Assembly: GCF_000374365.1 (NCBI RefSeq)
Contig: NZ_KB894118.1
Coordinates: forward strand, 84,732 to 148,731
Length of the DNA stretch: 64,000 nt
DNA from: Bacteroides gallinarum DSM 18171 = JCM 13658
GTDB taxonomy: Bacteria; Bacteroidota; Bacteroidia; Bacteroidales; Bacteroidaceae
Reading direction: 5' to 3'
The position numbers and the translations under genes were made by a program. This document shows, in pieces, positions 33,637 to 42,068 of the stretch. How positions within the stretch are numbered: the first letter of the stretch is position 1; the number at the start of each line of letters is the position of its first letter. Below the pieces are notes generated by a model, which saw only the letters and a program-made list of their open reading frames with translations, did not search any database and had not been told where the DNA came from.

Positions 33637-35637
33637 TTATAATTTGTATTTTAAAGACTGTTTCTTACCGTTTACTTTTACCTCTACCTCCAGCCCGTTT
33701 TCATCGAATGCCTTGTTCTTGAACTTGGCAGACAGTTGGGGGGCGTCTGCACTGTTCTTTACCGGACAGATAACGGTGATGTAGCGCACGGCGTCTTCAC
33801 TGTTTTTCTTGACATTGAACGATACGTTCATGCGGTTGTAGCGTTTGCGGTATGCGGTGGAGCACCAGCCCGGCTCTTTCTTCATCGTCATGCCTTCGGG
33901 ACCGAAGCATTGGAGTTTCATGTTGCTCCCTTCTTCGAACTGGGTAACGAAGGTCATGTCTTCGCGGCTGTTGGCGATTTTACCTTTCGGCATCTGGTAG
34001 TGCAGGTTGATAGAACCTTTCTGGCTGCCTGCCATTTCGTCTACGATAACGAAGTAGTTGTTGTCTACGAAGAATACGGAACGGCGGTGTTTGAGGTTTT
34101 TATAGCTCGGATTCTCGGTAACGAGTATCTGTACGTTGCCTTCCGGCTGCCACAGCTTGGTTATGGATTCGGTCTGTTCCAGGTTTTTGTTGTTCAGCGT
34201 TACGGTGTTGTGCACGCAGGTCTGGCGATGCCAGTTGCGTTGCTCCATTACTTCGCCCTCGCCGGCATATACGTAGGAGCCGGAGTCGGGGAAGAGGTTC
34301 TTGCCGTTGAACCAGAGTTCGAAAGTGCCGTTATCGGGCTGGCAGTGCCAGAATGCTTTCGGCCCGGCCTTCAAGACCATTTGGGTGGCATCCGTTCCCC
34401 AGGAGTTGCGGAATACGAAGAAGCCGGATTTCAGGAAGCCTTTGGAGAGGTAGTCGGGCAGTGCGCCTTCTTTGCCTTCGGTAGCCAGGTACTTGATGAA
34501 CTGGTTCTTGGGGAACATCTTGCTCCAGCTACGGTAGTTTTTCAGCATCTCTTTCTTGTTGGTGAGCTTGGCGTCGCTGAAACACGGGTTGGTGTAGTCG
34601 GGGAAGGAGAGGTTGGCGTAGAATATAATCATATCTTCAATCGTATCGAGGTACTTCTGCGGGAACTCGTTGCGGAAACCGTTGAGGTCGGCAATGTTCA
34701 GCGCTTTGCAGAAGATGTTGATTGCCGCCAGGTGGTAGTGCGGGTCGAGCTCGAACTGCCCGCCGTCTTCGTACACCTGTACGTTGATTTCGCGGTTCAT
34801 AATGTCGATGCCGCTCTTTCTCCATGCTGCCGCCTCCTTGAATTCGGGGAAGAAAGCGCCGGCGTAAATCATGCGCTGTGCCTCGAACAGCAGGTGGTTG
34901 CCCTGTTCGGAGTAGTTAGCCAGGATGTGCAGGGCATGCTTGTGGTAGTTTACCAGGAACTCTGTCAGGAATTCCGGCGTGAAGGAGGGGGAGGGAAGGA
35001 ATAGCTGGAACTGGGAGGTCTGGTCTTGCAGGCGGTTGCTCACTTCCAGCGGGCGCCATGCGAAGCGCATGTTCTCCACATCGCCTTTCAACTGGCTGTC
35101 GCCGGTCATTTCGTATTCTTTCTTGTCTATCTTTACCAGCGGGTTTTTCCTTATCCAGTCGATGTACTGCTTGGTCCATTCTTCGGCATACTTCTCGTCT
35201 CCGCTCAACCGGTAGGCTTTGCCCATAGGGGTGAACCATTTGTGGCGGTGAAGCTGCCAGCGCAGTTCGTTGTCTTTCACCGGCCAGTACCGCCAGTCGA
35301 TGTCTTCACCGTAGTTGAACGAGGGCTGGTAGCCTTTGTGGGCGAAGAATGTGTGCTGCAAGGCTTCGTCGGCTATCTTCTGGTCGTCCTTGCTGATAGT
35401 GATTTTCTTGAGGTTGATATCAGGCGTTTTCACGTTGGTACGTGCGCGGTAGTAGTCGAGCAGCGCTTTGGCGGCATCTGCGTCTTTGCCTTCCTGATGC
35501 AGTGCTTTCACTTTCTCCAATCCGGGGTAATCCAGGTTGAGAAGCGAGAATACTTCTGTTTTCAGCTCCTGGGCATTTGCCTTGCCTACGAAGCAGGCAA
35601 GCGCCAGCAGGATGATGTATTTGAATGTTTTATTCAT
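33637..35637 (-). CDS. Periplasmic heparinase II/III-family lyase (PL12)
   Basis: 666 residues. Signal peptide MNKTFKYIILLALACFVG to ANA with no lipobox, so periplasmic. The N-terminal alpha/alpha toroid domain (about 30-370) carries Asn247 in EQGNHLLFEAQ and Tyr301 in LDPHYHLAA, the two residues I recall as catalytic in the B. thetaiotaomicron HepIII (BT4657), at the same numbers. The C-terminal beta-sandwich (about 390-666) has FWHCQPDNGTFELWFNG (His431), RNWHRQTCVHNTV (His470, His476). Acts by beta-elimination on low-sulfated heparan chains. Gene order (after GH88, before the sulfatase) supports the role. Confidence 0.95.
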   Translation of the reverse strand: MNKTFKYIILLALACFVGKANAQELKTEVFSLLNLDYPGLEKVKALHQEGKDADAAKALLDYYRARTNVKTPDINLKKITISKDDQKIADEALQHTFFAHKGYQPSFNYGEDIDWRYWPVKDNELRWQLHRHKWFTPMGKAYRLSGDEKYAEEWTKQYIDWIRKNPLVKIDKKEYEMTGDSQLKGDVENMRFAWRPLEVSNRLQDQTSQFQLFLPSPSFTPEFLTEFLVNYHKHALHILANYSEQGNHLLFEAQRMIYAGAFFPEFKEAAAWRKSGIDIMNREINVQVYEDGGQFELDPHYHLAAINIFCKALNIADLNGFRNEFPQKYLDTIEDMIIFYANLSFPDYTNPCFSDAKLTNKKEMLKNYRSWSKMFPKNQFIKYLATEGKEGALPDYLSKGFLKSGFFVFRNSWGTDATQMVLKAGPKAFWHCQPDNGTFELWFNGKNLFPDSGSYVYAGEGEVMEQRNWHRQTCVHNTVTLNNKNLEQTESITKLWQPEGNVQILVTENPSYKNLKHRRSVFFVDNNYFVIVDEMAGSQKGSINLHYQMPKGKIANSREDMTFVTQFEEGSNMKLQCFGPEGMTMKKEPGWCSTAYRKRYNRMNVSFNVKKNSEDAVRYITVICPVKNSADAPQLSAKFKNKAFDENGLEVEVKVNGKKQSLKYKL

Positions 35638-35664
35638 TGTTGTCTTTTAGATTATTGTTGGGTA

Positions 35665-36942
35665 TTAGAGGTTCTGGTAGCTGATGCCTTTCAAGTCCAT
35701 GAAGCGTTTCAGTGCCTCCAGGTAATAGTAGTCTGCATAGTTCAGGGGGGTGTCGATTTCCGAACCGTTGGGCAGCGAGCCGGTGGAGTGCATCAGGATG
35801 AATCCCTGGTTTTCGCCTACCTTTGCCAGATAAGCATCGCTCGACAGGCTTTTCAGTATCTTTTCGGCATAGTCCAGGTATTTCTTCCCGTCGGGAACCA
35901 TTGTGCTCAGCTCTATCAGGGCGGATGCCGTTACGGAAGCGGCGGATGCGTCGCGCGGGGTTTCAGCGGTTACGGGGGCATCGTAATCCCAGTAGGGGAT
36001 AGCATCGTCGGTCTTGACACGTTCCATAATCATGTCTGCCACTTTTACGGCGAAGTTCAGGAAAGCGGTGTCTTGTGTTTCGCGGTAGCAGGCGGTGTAG
36101 CCGTATACGGCCCATGCTTGTCCGCGTGCCCATGAGGAGTCGTCGTTCTTGCCCTGGAATGTCTGTTTCTTCTCTACCGTGCCGTCGTTATTGTAGCTTA
36201 CCACGTGCCAGCAGGTGTAGTCCGGACGGAAGTGGTTGTGCATGGTAGTCACGGCGTGTTTTACGGCAATGTCTTTATAAGTATTGTTGCCGGTTGCTTT
36301 GGCTACGTTGAACAGCAAGTCCAGATTCATCATGTTGTCGATGATTACGGGGAAATTCCATGTTCCGAAGTCCCAGGAACGGATAGCTGAAATGGAGTCG
36401 TTGAAGCGTTTGCTCAGGTTGTCGGCGGTTTCTTTCATTACGGCTGCAATGGTGTCGTTGGGAGCCAGGCGGCTGGCATTTCCGTAGCTGCAATTTACCA
36501 TGAAACCCAGGTCGTGCGTACCGGTGTAGTAGCGTACGGGGTTCAGCAGGTTGGTATATCGGACGGCCCATGTCTTTAGTGCGTCGTTGCCCGTAAGCTC
36601 GTAGGCGTACCATAAGGAGCCGGGGTAGAAGCCGCTGGTCCAGTCGTAAACGCTGCACAGGCGGCGCTGTCCCAACTGCTCGGCTGTGGGTTGTGCGCGG
36701 AGGGAGTCTTTAAAAGTAAGTGAGTCTCTTTCTAACTGGCGGCACAGGAAGTTCATATCGTAGCCTGTGCGGATAGAGCGGGGTAGCATATCGGTGGACG
36801 AGATTTCCTCGGCGGTCATCGTTAGTTGTGCGGAGGCTACGTCCACTCCTTTTTTTATCCAACTGTAGTCTTCTTCGGGTTGTGTACGGCATGATACTAA
36901 AGTCAGTGCACCCAAAGCCAAGAGAACAAGTTCCTTTTTCAT
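35665..36942 (-). CDS. GH88 unsaturated glucuronyl hydrolase
   Basis: 425 residues from the Met at 36942. This start is preferred over 36993 because it begins a compact lipoprotein signal (MKKELVLLALGALTLVSC). The alpha6/alpha6 barrel family GH88 is recognised from VYDWTSGFYPGSLWYA, THDLGFMVNCSYG (Asp144) and FPVIIDNMMNLDLLF (Asp202), matching the two catalytic Asp of this family, and from DSSWARGQAWAVYGY. It removes the 4,5-unsaturated uronate left by the lyases on heparin disaccharides. It is the first gene of the second heparin operon, 27 bases ahead of the PL12 gene. Confidence 0.95.
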   Translation of the reverse strand: MKKELVLLALGALTLVSCRTQPEEDYSWIKKGVDVASAQLTMTAEEISSTDMLPRSIRTGYDMNFLCRQLERDSLTFKDSLRAQPTAEQLGQRRLCSVYDWTSGFYPGSLWYAYELTGNDALKTWAVRYTNLLNPVRYYTGTHDLGFMVNCSYGNASRLAPNDTIAAVMKETADNLSKRFNDSISAIRSWDFGTWNFPVIIDNMMNLDLLFNVAKATGNNTYKDIAVKHAVTTMHNHFRPDYTCWHVVSYNNDGTVEKKQTFQGKNDDSSWARGQAWAVYGYTACYRETQDTAFLNFAVKVADMIMERVKTDDAIPYWDYDAPVTAETPRDASAASVTASALIELSTMVPDGKKYLDYAEKILKSLSSDAYLAKVGENQGFILMHSTGSLPNGSEIDTPLNYADYYYLEALKRFMDLKGISYQNL

Positions 36943-36990
36943 GTTATTCGTTTTTAATGTAATTGGTTTTAGTAGGTTTTGTAACGAAAG

Positions 36991-36998
36991 CAAAGCTA
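36991..36998 (-). promoter_or_regulatory. Candidate -7 box for the GH88-to-MFS operon
   Basis: Minus strand TAGCTTTG matches TAnnTTTG about 50 bases ahead of the GH88 start, just past the hairpin that follows SusD. A clear -33 element is not seen. Confidence 0.45.
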
Positions 36999-37092
36999 AC
37001 GGATTTTTTATAGACTTTGTAGTAAGAATGTTGAAAAGGCAATAAATCCGTTCGCTTTGAATATCACTTTTGTTGAAAAGAGTTTAGATAAT

Positions 37093-37124
37093 CTCCAATA
37101 TGCCTCGATTGAGGCATATTGGAG
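37093..37124 (-). terminator. Hairpin terminator after SusD
   Basis: A perfect 14-bp stem CTCCAATATGCCTC (37093-37106) / GAGGCATATTGGAG (37111-37124) with a 4-base loop. It lies 19 bases past the SusD stop and separates the two heparin operons. The T-run is stronger on the + strand side (GTTTTT) than on the minus side, so it may act as an attenuator or processing site instead of a full stop. Confidence 0.65.
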
Positions 37125-37142
37125 AGGTTTTTAGGGAGGTTA

Positions 37143-38870
37143 TTACCATTTCGGATTCTGCTGGAACTGGGTACATAAGTCCATTTCGCGCTGCGGGATA
37201 GGCATCAGTTCGTGCTTGCCTTTTTCCGTGTAGTCGTACACTACATAGTTGGCACTGCTCCACCAGTTCTTTAACTCGTTGTATGTGTTTTGAACCGTTT
37301 CGTAGTAAATACCCCAGCGTATCAGGTCGAGGCGGCGATGTCCTTCGAATGCCAGCTCGTAGGCGCGTTCTTTGCGGACGGCTTCACGGAAAGCTGTCTG
37401 GTCCAGTCCTTCCGGCAGTGCATAGTTCTTGTCGAATGTGCCGTCGGCTTTGGTATAACCGCGTTTGCGAACTTTGTTGATAGCGGCATAAGCGTCGGTA
37501 GTCGGACCGCCTTTCCACTCGTTCAACGCTTCTGCATAGAGCAACAGTACGTCTGCATAACGCAGCACATACCAGTTGACGGTAGACTTGTCGTTGTTGA
37601 CGAAGGGGATATTTTCCATGTATTTGTCGATATCCCATTTGGCAGGTGTATAAGTCTGCTTGGCTTTCTGGGATTTCTCGGGGTCTAAGTCCTTGGCTAA
37701 TGCCTCGGCTTCGGTATCTTTAGGAATGCTGGCGGCCAGGTAATAATCACCTGTGTAAACGGCGCCGGTTTTGCTGTCGTTGTGACCGTGCTTGTAATTG
37801 GCTATGGATAAGTTCTGGCGTCTGTCGGGGCTTATACCGGTAGTAGCGTCGGGTTCGGCTTCTGCTCTCCAATCGAGTACGAACGAATGGACTACCTGTA
37901 CGTTGGCAGCGGTACTTCCGCTACGGCCGGCATCGGCTGTGGTTTTTACTCCGTTCCACTTCCCGATGCGGCCTACGGGGTCGCTGTTGCCCGAATAGGT
38001 CGGGGAGTAAAAAGAGATTTCAATCAGACTTTCCGTCGGGTCCCAAATTCCGTTACAAGTGTTTTTCCACAGTTGTTCGTAGTCGCTCAACAAATCGTGT
38101 TTGCCCGATTCGATTAAGATACGTGCAGTCTTTGCGGCAGCTTCCCATTTGCTCGTGTCTTGTACGGGGTATCCTGCCCAGGTGGCATATACCTTGGCGA
38201 GCAGTCCCAGCGCCGCTCCTTTGGAGAAACGGTAGTCGTTGGTGCTGCGGTAGGTGTCGTCTTGGGCATACGGCAGGATGTCGCAGGCGTACAGCAGGTC
38301 TTCCTCGATAAATTTATAAACGTCTACGGGGTCGGCTTGTACAAAGGTCGACGGATGCTGGTCGGACATAGCGGTGCTTGTCATTAAGGGTATGTTTCCC
38401 CAACGGCGTACTAACTCGAAGTAGTACAATGCCCGCAAGGCTCTTGCTTCGGCAATGTAGATAGTGGCCAGTTGCTTGTCGGATTCGTTGTACGAGTCCA
38501 TTTTCACGGATACGCGCTCCAGGAAGTCGTTCGCATTGTAAATGCCGGTATAGAGGGATGCCCATGAGGTCTGCACTTCGGCCTGCGAAGCGGAATAGGC
38601 ATTGGTAGGCAGGATACGGAAGTTTTCGGTAGTGCTTCCCTCTACCTGCGAAAGGTCGGTTCCCATGGAGAAGTAAATGGAGAGGTGATAGCCGTACATC
38701 CCTTCTTCTATGGTAGAACGGTACACACCGAGCAGCACATCCTGCGCTTCTTTGGCATCGTTCATATATTTGCTTTTCTCTACCTCAGTGCTACTTTCTT
38801 CTTCCAGAGAGCACGCAGCGGGAAGAAAGCATAAAGCTAAAATTCCTATATAGTATATAAACTTTTTCAT
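37143..38870 (-). CDS. SusD-family heparin-binding surface lipoprotein
   Basis: 575 residues. Lipobox AAC (Cys20) followed by SLEEESS. SusD plan with TPR helices (YIAEARALRALYYFELVRRW, GAALGLLAKVYATWAGYP) and the usual C-terminal block (RYADVLLLYAEALNEW, RKERAYELAFEGHRRLDLIRW). It sits 19 bases after the SusC gene in the heparin locus. By position it corresponds to the recalled BT4659. Expected to bind heparin/heparan oligosaccharides at the surface and close over SusC. Confidence 0.95.
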   Translation of the reverse strand: MKKFIYYIGILALCFLPAACSLEEESSTEVEKSKYMNDAKEAQDVLLGVYRSTIEEGMYGYHLSIYFSMGTDLSQVEGSTTENFRILPTNAYSASQAEVQTSWASLYTGIYNANDFLERVSVKMDSYNESDKQLATIYIAEARALRALYYFELVRRWGNIPLMTSTAMSDQHPSTFVQADPVDVYKFIEEDLLYACDILPYAQDDTYRSTNDYRFSKGAALGLLAKVYATWAGYPVQDTSKWEAAAKTARILIESGKHDLLSDYEQLWKNTCNGIWDPTESLIEISFYSPTYSGNSDPVGRIGKWNGVKTTADAGRSGSTAANVQVVHSFVLDWRAEAEPDATTGISPDRRQNLSIANYKHGHNDSKTGAVYTGDYYLAASIPKDTEAEALAKDLDPEKSQKAKQTYTPAKWDIDKYMENIPFVNNDKSTVNWYVLRYADVLLLYAEALNEWKGGPTTDAYAAINKVRKRGYTKADGTFDKNYALPEGLDQTAFREAVRKERAYELAFEGHRRLDLIRWGIYYETVQNTYNELKNWWSSANYVVYDYTEKGKHELMPIPQREMDLCTQFQQNPKW

Positions 38871-38889
38871 ATGTATGTTATTTTACGAA

Positions 38890-41800
38890 TTAGAATTGAA
38901 GGTCGATTCCCACTGTGAATACTTTGCTCTTAGGATAAGCTCCCCAGTCCAAACCCGGCATCATCGGGTTGTTCAGGCTGTTTACTTCCGGGTCGTAGCC
39001 GCTGTAATTGTTCAGACAGAACAGGTTCTGGCCGGTTACGTATACGCGGAGCCTGGAAGCATGGAATTTGCTTGTCCATTTCTTCGGCAGGGTGTATCCC
39101 AGTGTCAGGTTTTTCAGGCGCAGGAATGAACCATCCTCTACAAAACGCGAATACACGTCGTTCGTGATGTAACCTCTGTAAGAAGGTACTAAGTTGGATG
39201 CGTTGGTGGGGCTCCAGCGGTCTGCCACCTCGGCAAGCATGTTACGGCGTCCGCTGCGGCTTTGTGTGGCATACAAACGGGTAGCGTTGTAGATGTCGTT
39301 GCCGTAGTTGAACTGGAACATGATGCTCAGGTCGAAACCTTTGTATTCGAACGTATTGGTGATACCGCCGAACCACTTCGGCATGGCGTTACCGATTACG
39401 GTACGGTCGTTGGTGGTGATATCGCCGTCGCCGTCCTGGTCTTTATATTTCACGGCTCCCGGAACGGCTCCGTTCTGCGCACCTTTCTCACCGGTGTTGT
39501 AACGTGTATTGTTGGTAATGCCGGGTTTTAACACCAGGTTGCCGTTCGTGTCGGTATAGAAATCATCGTACTGGTAAATGCCGTCGAACTCGTAACCGTA
39601 TATCAAACCTAAGGATTCGCCCACTTTGGCGATGTAGTCGTAACCGGTGAAGTTGCTGTCGAAGCCGGAGCGTGCATACATATGGCTTGCGCCGTCTGCC
39701 AATGCTTTCAATTCATTCCGGATAAACGAAATGTTGAAGTTGGTATTCCAAGTGAAGTCCCTGGTCTGTATGTTGGTAGAGGTCAAGCTCAGTTCGATAC
39801 CTTTGTTTTGAATCTTACCGATGTTCTGCCATTGCGAGGTGAAACCGGTGGCTTGTGCCAGCGATTGTGCCAGCAGCAGGTCTTTGGTGTTCTTGATAAA
39901 GAAGTCGGCGGTTACGTTCAACCGGTTATCGAAGAAGCCTAAATCGAGACCTAAGTTGACCGAGCTGGAACCTTCCCATTTAAGGTTGGAGTTTTTCAGT
40001 TGCTTCGGTGTAAGCACGGTTACCGTGTTGTTGCCGATACCGTATTTGCTGTTCGTGTACAAGTCCATAGAGAGGTAATTGCTGATGCGGTCGTTACCCA
40101 CGATACCCCAGCCGAAACGGACTTTGAAGTTGGAAATCCATTTGATGTCTTTCATAAACGCTTCTTCTGATACGCGCCATGCGGCAGAGAACGAAGGGAA
40201 GAAACCCCATTTGTTCTTGTTGGAGAATACGGTGGAGCCGTCGGTACGTACGGTTGCCGTCAGTAAGTAACGGTTATCGTAGTTGTAGTTGGCACGGGCG
40301 AAGAAAGAAAGCAGGGTCTTGTCATAATAGTCGCTGTTCACCTTGCTTGGAGTGGCTCCGAGCCCCAGGTTATCGTTGCCCAGGTTGTCGAACGGGAAGT
40401 CCATGGCTTCGCCGAGCAGGTACTCGCTGCTTCTGAAGGAGACTTCGTGCGCTACCATTACATCGTAGTTGTGCTTTTTTATCTTGTCTTTCCATGTCAG
40501 TGTATTGGTGTTGGTCCAACGGACGTCGCGTCCCATTTGTGTACGTCCGTAGGGCTTTTGGCCGTTGCGGTAGGCTTCTTTCGAACCGTCTCTGTAGAAT
40601 ATGTCCGTACGGTTGTTGGTCGTGTTGTAAGAACCGCTGGTCTTGAATGTCAGACCTTTGATGATTTGCCAGTTCACAGCGGCGTTAGCCGACCACATTT
40701 CGGCGCGTTTGTCGTTCGTTACGGATTCCGCCTGTTTCACGGGGTTCACCTGTGCCAGACTTTCGCCGGAGCTGAGCATTTCGGGGTCGATAGCCGATTC
40801 CAGAAGTTCTTCGTTAGTCATTTTCAAACCGCCCGTGGGACGTGCGCTCAATATCTGTGCCAGCATGTTGAAACGTCCGGAGTCGCCGGATGTACCCACA
40901 CCTTTACGGTTGGTCATGGCATAGTTTACGGTCAGGTTGAAAGAGACTTTTTTGTTTATTTTCTGGTCGAGGCGGAACTTGGCGGTAGTTCTGTCGAAGC
41001 CGCTGTTCTTGAAGATACCATTTTCTACATAGCGCGAGAGCGAACCGTTGTATTTGGTGTTGTCCGTACCTCCCATAATGCTTATGTTGTGGTCTTGCGA
41101 CCAGGTGGGGTTGAATGTCTCGCCCTGCCAGTCTACTCCGGTTACGCCGATGTAGTCGTCGAGTGTCTGGTATTTATAAGGATTACCGTTTTCATCGTTT
41201 TCAGCTTTGAAGTAAGTGCCGCTGTAGTTCTCGTTGACTTCTCCTTGTAGTTTTACGAACTCGTACGGAGAGAGCAAATCCAGTGTTTTCGAGATTTTAC
41301 GATAGGTGGCAGAACCGTTATAGGAAACGGTAGTCTTGCCTACTTTACCCGATTTAGTAGTGATTAATACAACACCGTTGGCTGCACGTGCACCGTAGAT
41401 AGCGGATGAAGATGCGTCTTTCAGCACTTCGATAGATTCGATGTCGGAGTTGGAGAGGTAGTCGATGTCTGAAACTTCGAAACCGTCTACGATGTAAAGC
41501 GGTGAAGCGTCTCCGGTCAATGTTCCCACACCGCGGATGCTGATGTTGAAGCCTGCACCCGGAGTACCGTCGGTAGAGGTGATTTGCACACCGGCAATCT
41601 GGCCTCCCAAAGCTCCGGCAACGGAACTGGTCTGGAAGCCTTCGATATCTTTGGAGGCTACGGAAGCTACGGAACCAGTCAAGTCGCTTTTCTTCATTGT
41701 ACCGTAACCTACTACGATAACTTCATCCAGTGTTTTACTGTCGGGACTCAGTTGTACGGTTATCTGTGTCTTGCCTTGCAAGCGGATTTCTTGCGTCAGG

Positions 41801-42051
41801 TATCCGATATAGCTAACTATCAGTGTGGCGTTCTTCTTTACTTTGAGAGTGAAGTTACCGTCCAGGTCGGCTGCAACACCGTTGTTCTCACCCTTTACTT
41901 GTATTGTTGCACCGATTAACGGTTCTTTGTTCTCGTCGAGCACAGTTCCTTTCACTGTTACGCCTTGTGCGAACGTGATAATGGAGACGAGGAGAGCCAA
42001 GAGGGTGATGTACCCTCTTTTGCTCAGTGTATGATATGTTGGTTTATACAT
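38890..42051 (-). CDS. SusC-family TonB-dependent transporter for heparin oligosaccharides
   Basis: 1053 residues. Signal peptide ending near TFAQG, carboxypeptidase-regulatory-like domain about 32-110 (VKGTVLDENKEPLIGATIQV), family motif LDEVIVVGYGTMKKSDLTG, plug with VLKDASSSAIYGARAANG, and barrel ending VGIDLQF. It is encoded 17 bases after the surface glycan-binding protein and 19 bases before SusD. By position it corresponds to the recalled BT4660. It should move lyase-generated heparin oligosaccharides into the periplasm. Confidence 0.96.
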   Translation of the reverse strand: MYKPTYHTLSKRGYITLLALLVSIITFAQGVTVKGTVLDENKEPLIGATIQVKGENNGVAADLDGNFTLKVKKNATLIVSYIGYLTQEIRLQGKTQITVQLSPDSKTLDEVIVVGYGTMKKSDLTGSVASVASKDIEGFQTSSVAGALGGQIAGVQITSTDGTPGAGFNISIRGVGTLTGDASPLYIVDGFEVSDIDYLSNSDIESIEVLKDASSSAIYGARAANGVVLITTKSGKVGKTTVSYNGSATYRKISKTLDLLSPYEFVKLQGEVNENYSGTYFKAENDENGNPYKYQTLDDYIGVTGVDWQGETFNPTWSQDHNISIMGGTDNTKYNGSLSRYVENGIFKNSGFDRTTAKFRLDQKINKKVSFNLTVNYAMTNRKGVGTSGDSGRFNMLAQILSARPTGGLKMTNEELLESAIDPEMLSSGESLAQVNPVKQAESVTNDKRAEMWSANAAVNWQIIKGLTFKTSGSYNTTNNRTDIFYRDGSKEAYRNGQKPYGRTQMGRDVRWTNTNTLTWKDKIKKHNYDVMVAHEVSFRSSEYLLGEAMDFPFDNLGNDNLGLGATPSKVNSDYYDKTLLSFFARANYNYDNRYLLTATVRTDGSTVFSNKNKWGFFPSFSAAWRVSEEAFMKDIKWISNFKVRFGWGIVGNDRISNYLSMDLYTNSKYGIGNNTVTVLTPKQLKNSNLKWEGSSSVNLGLDLGFFDNRLNVTADFFIKNTKDLLLAQSLAQATGFTSQWQNIGKIQNKGIELSLTSTNIQTRDFTWNTNFNISFIRNELKALADGASHMYARSGFDSNFTGYDYIAKVGESLGLIYGYEFDGIYQYDDFYTDTNGNLVLKPGITNNTRYNTGEKGAQNGAVPGAVKYKDQDGDGDITTNDRTVIGNAMPKWFGGITNTFEYKGFDLSIMFQFNYGNDIYNATRLYATQSRSGRRNMLAEVADRWSPTNASNLVPSYRGYITNDVYSRFVEDGSFLRLKNLTLGYTLPKKWTSKFHASRLRVYVTGQNLFCLNNYSGYDPEVNSLNNPMMPGLDWGAYPKSKVFTVGIDLQF

Positions 42052-42068
42052 AATGTTTAGTATTTTTG

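Noticed and set aside
33736..35004. 422-codon open frame on the + strand
   Set aside because: It is antisense to the PL12 lyase with conserved catalytic residues.
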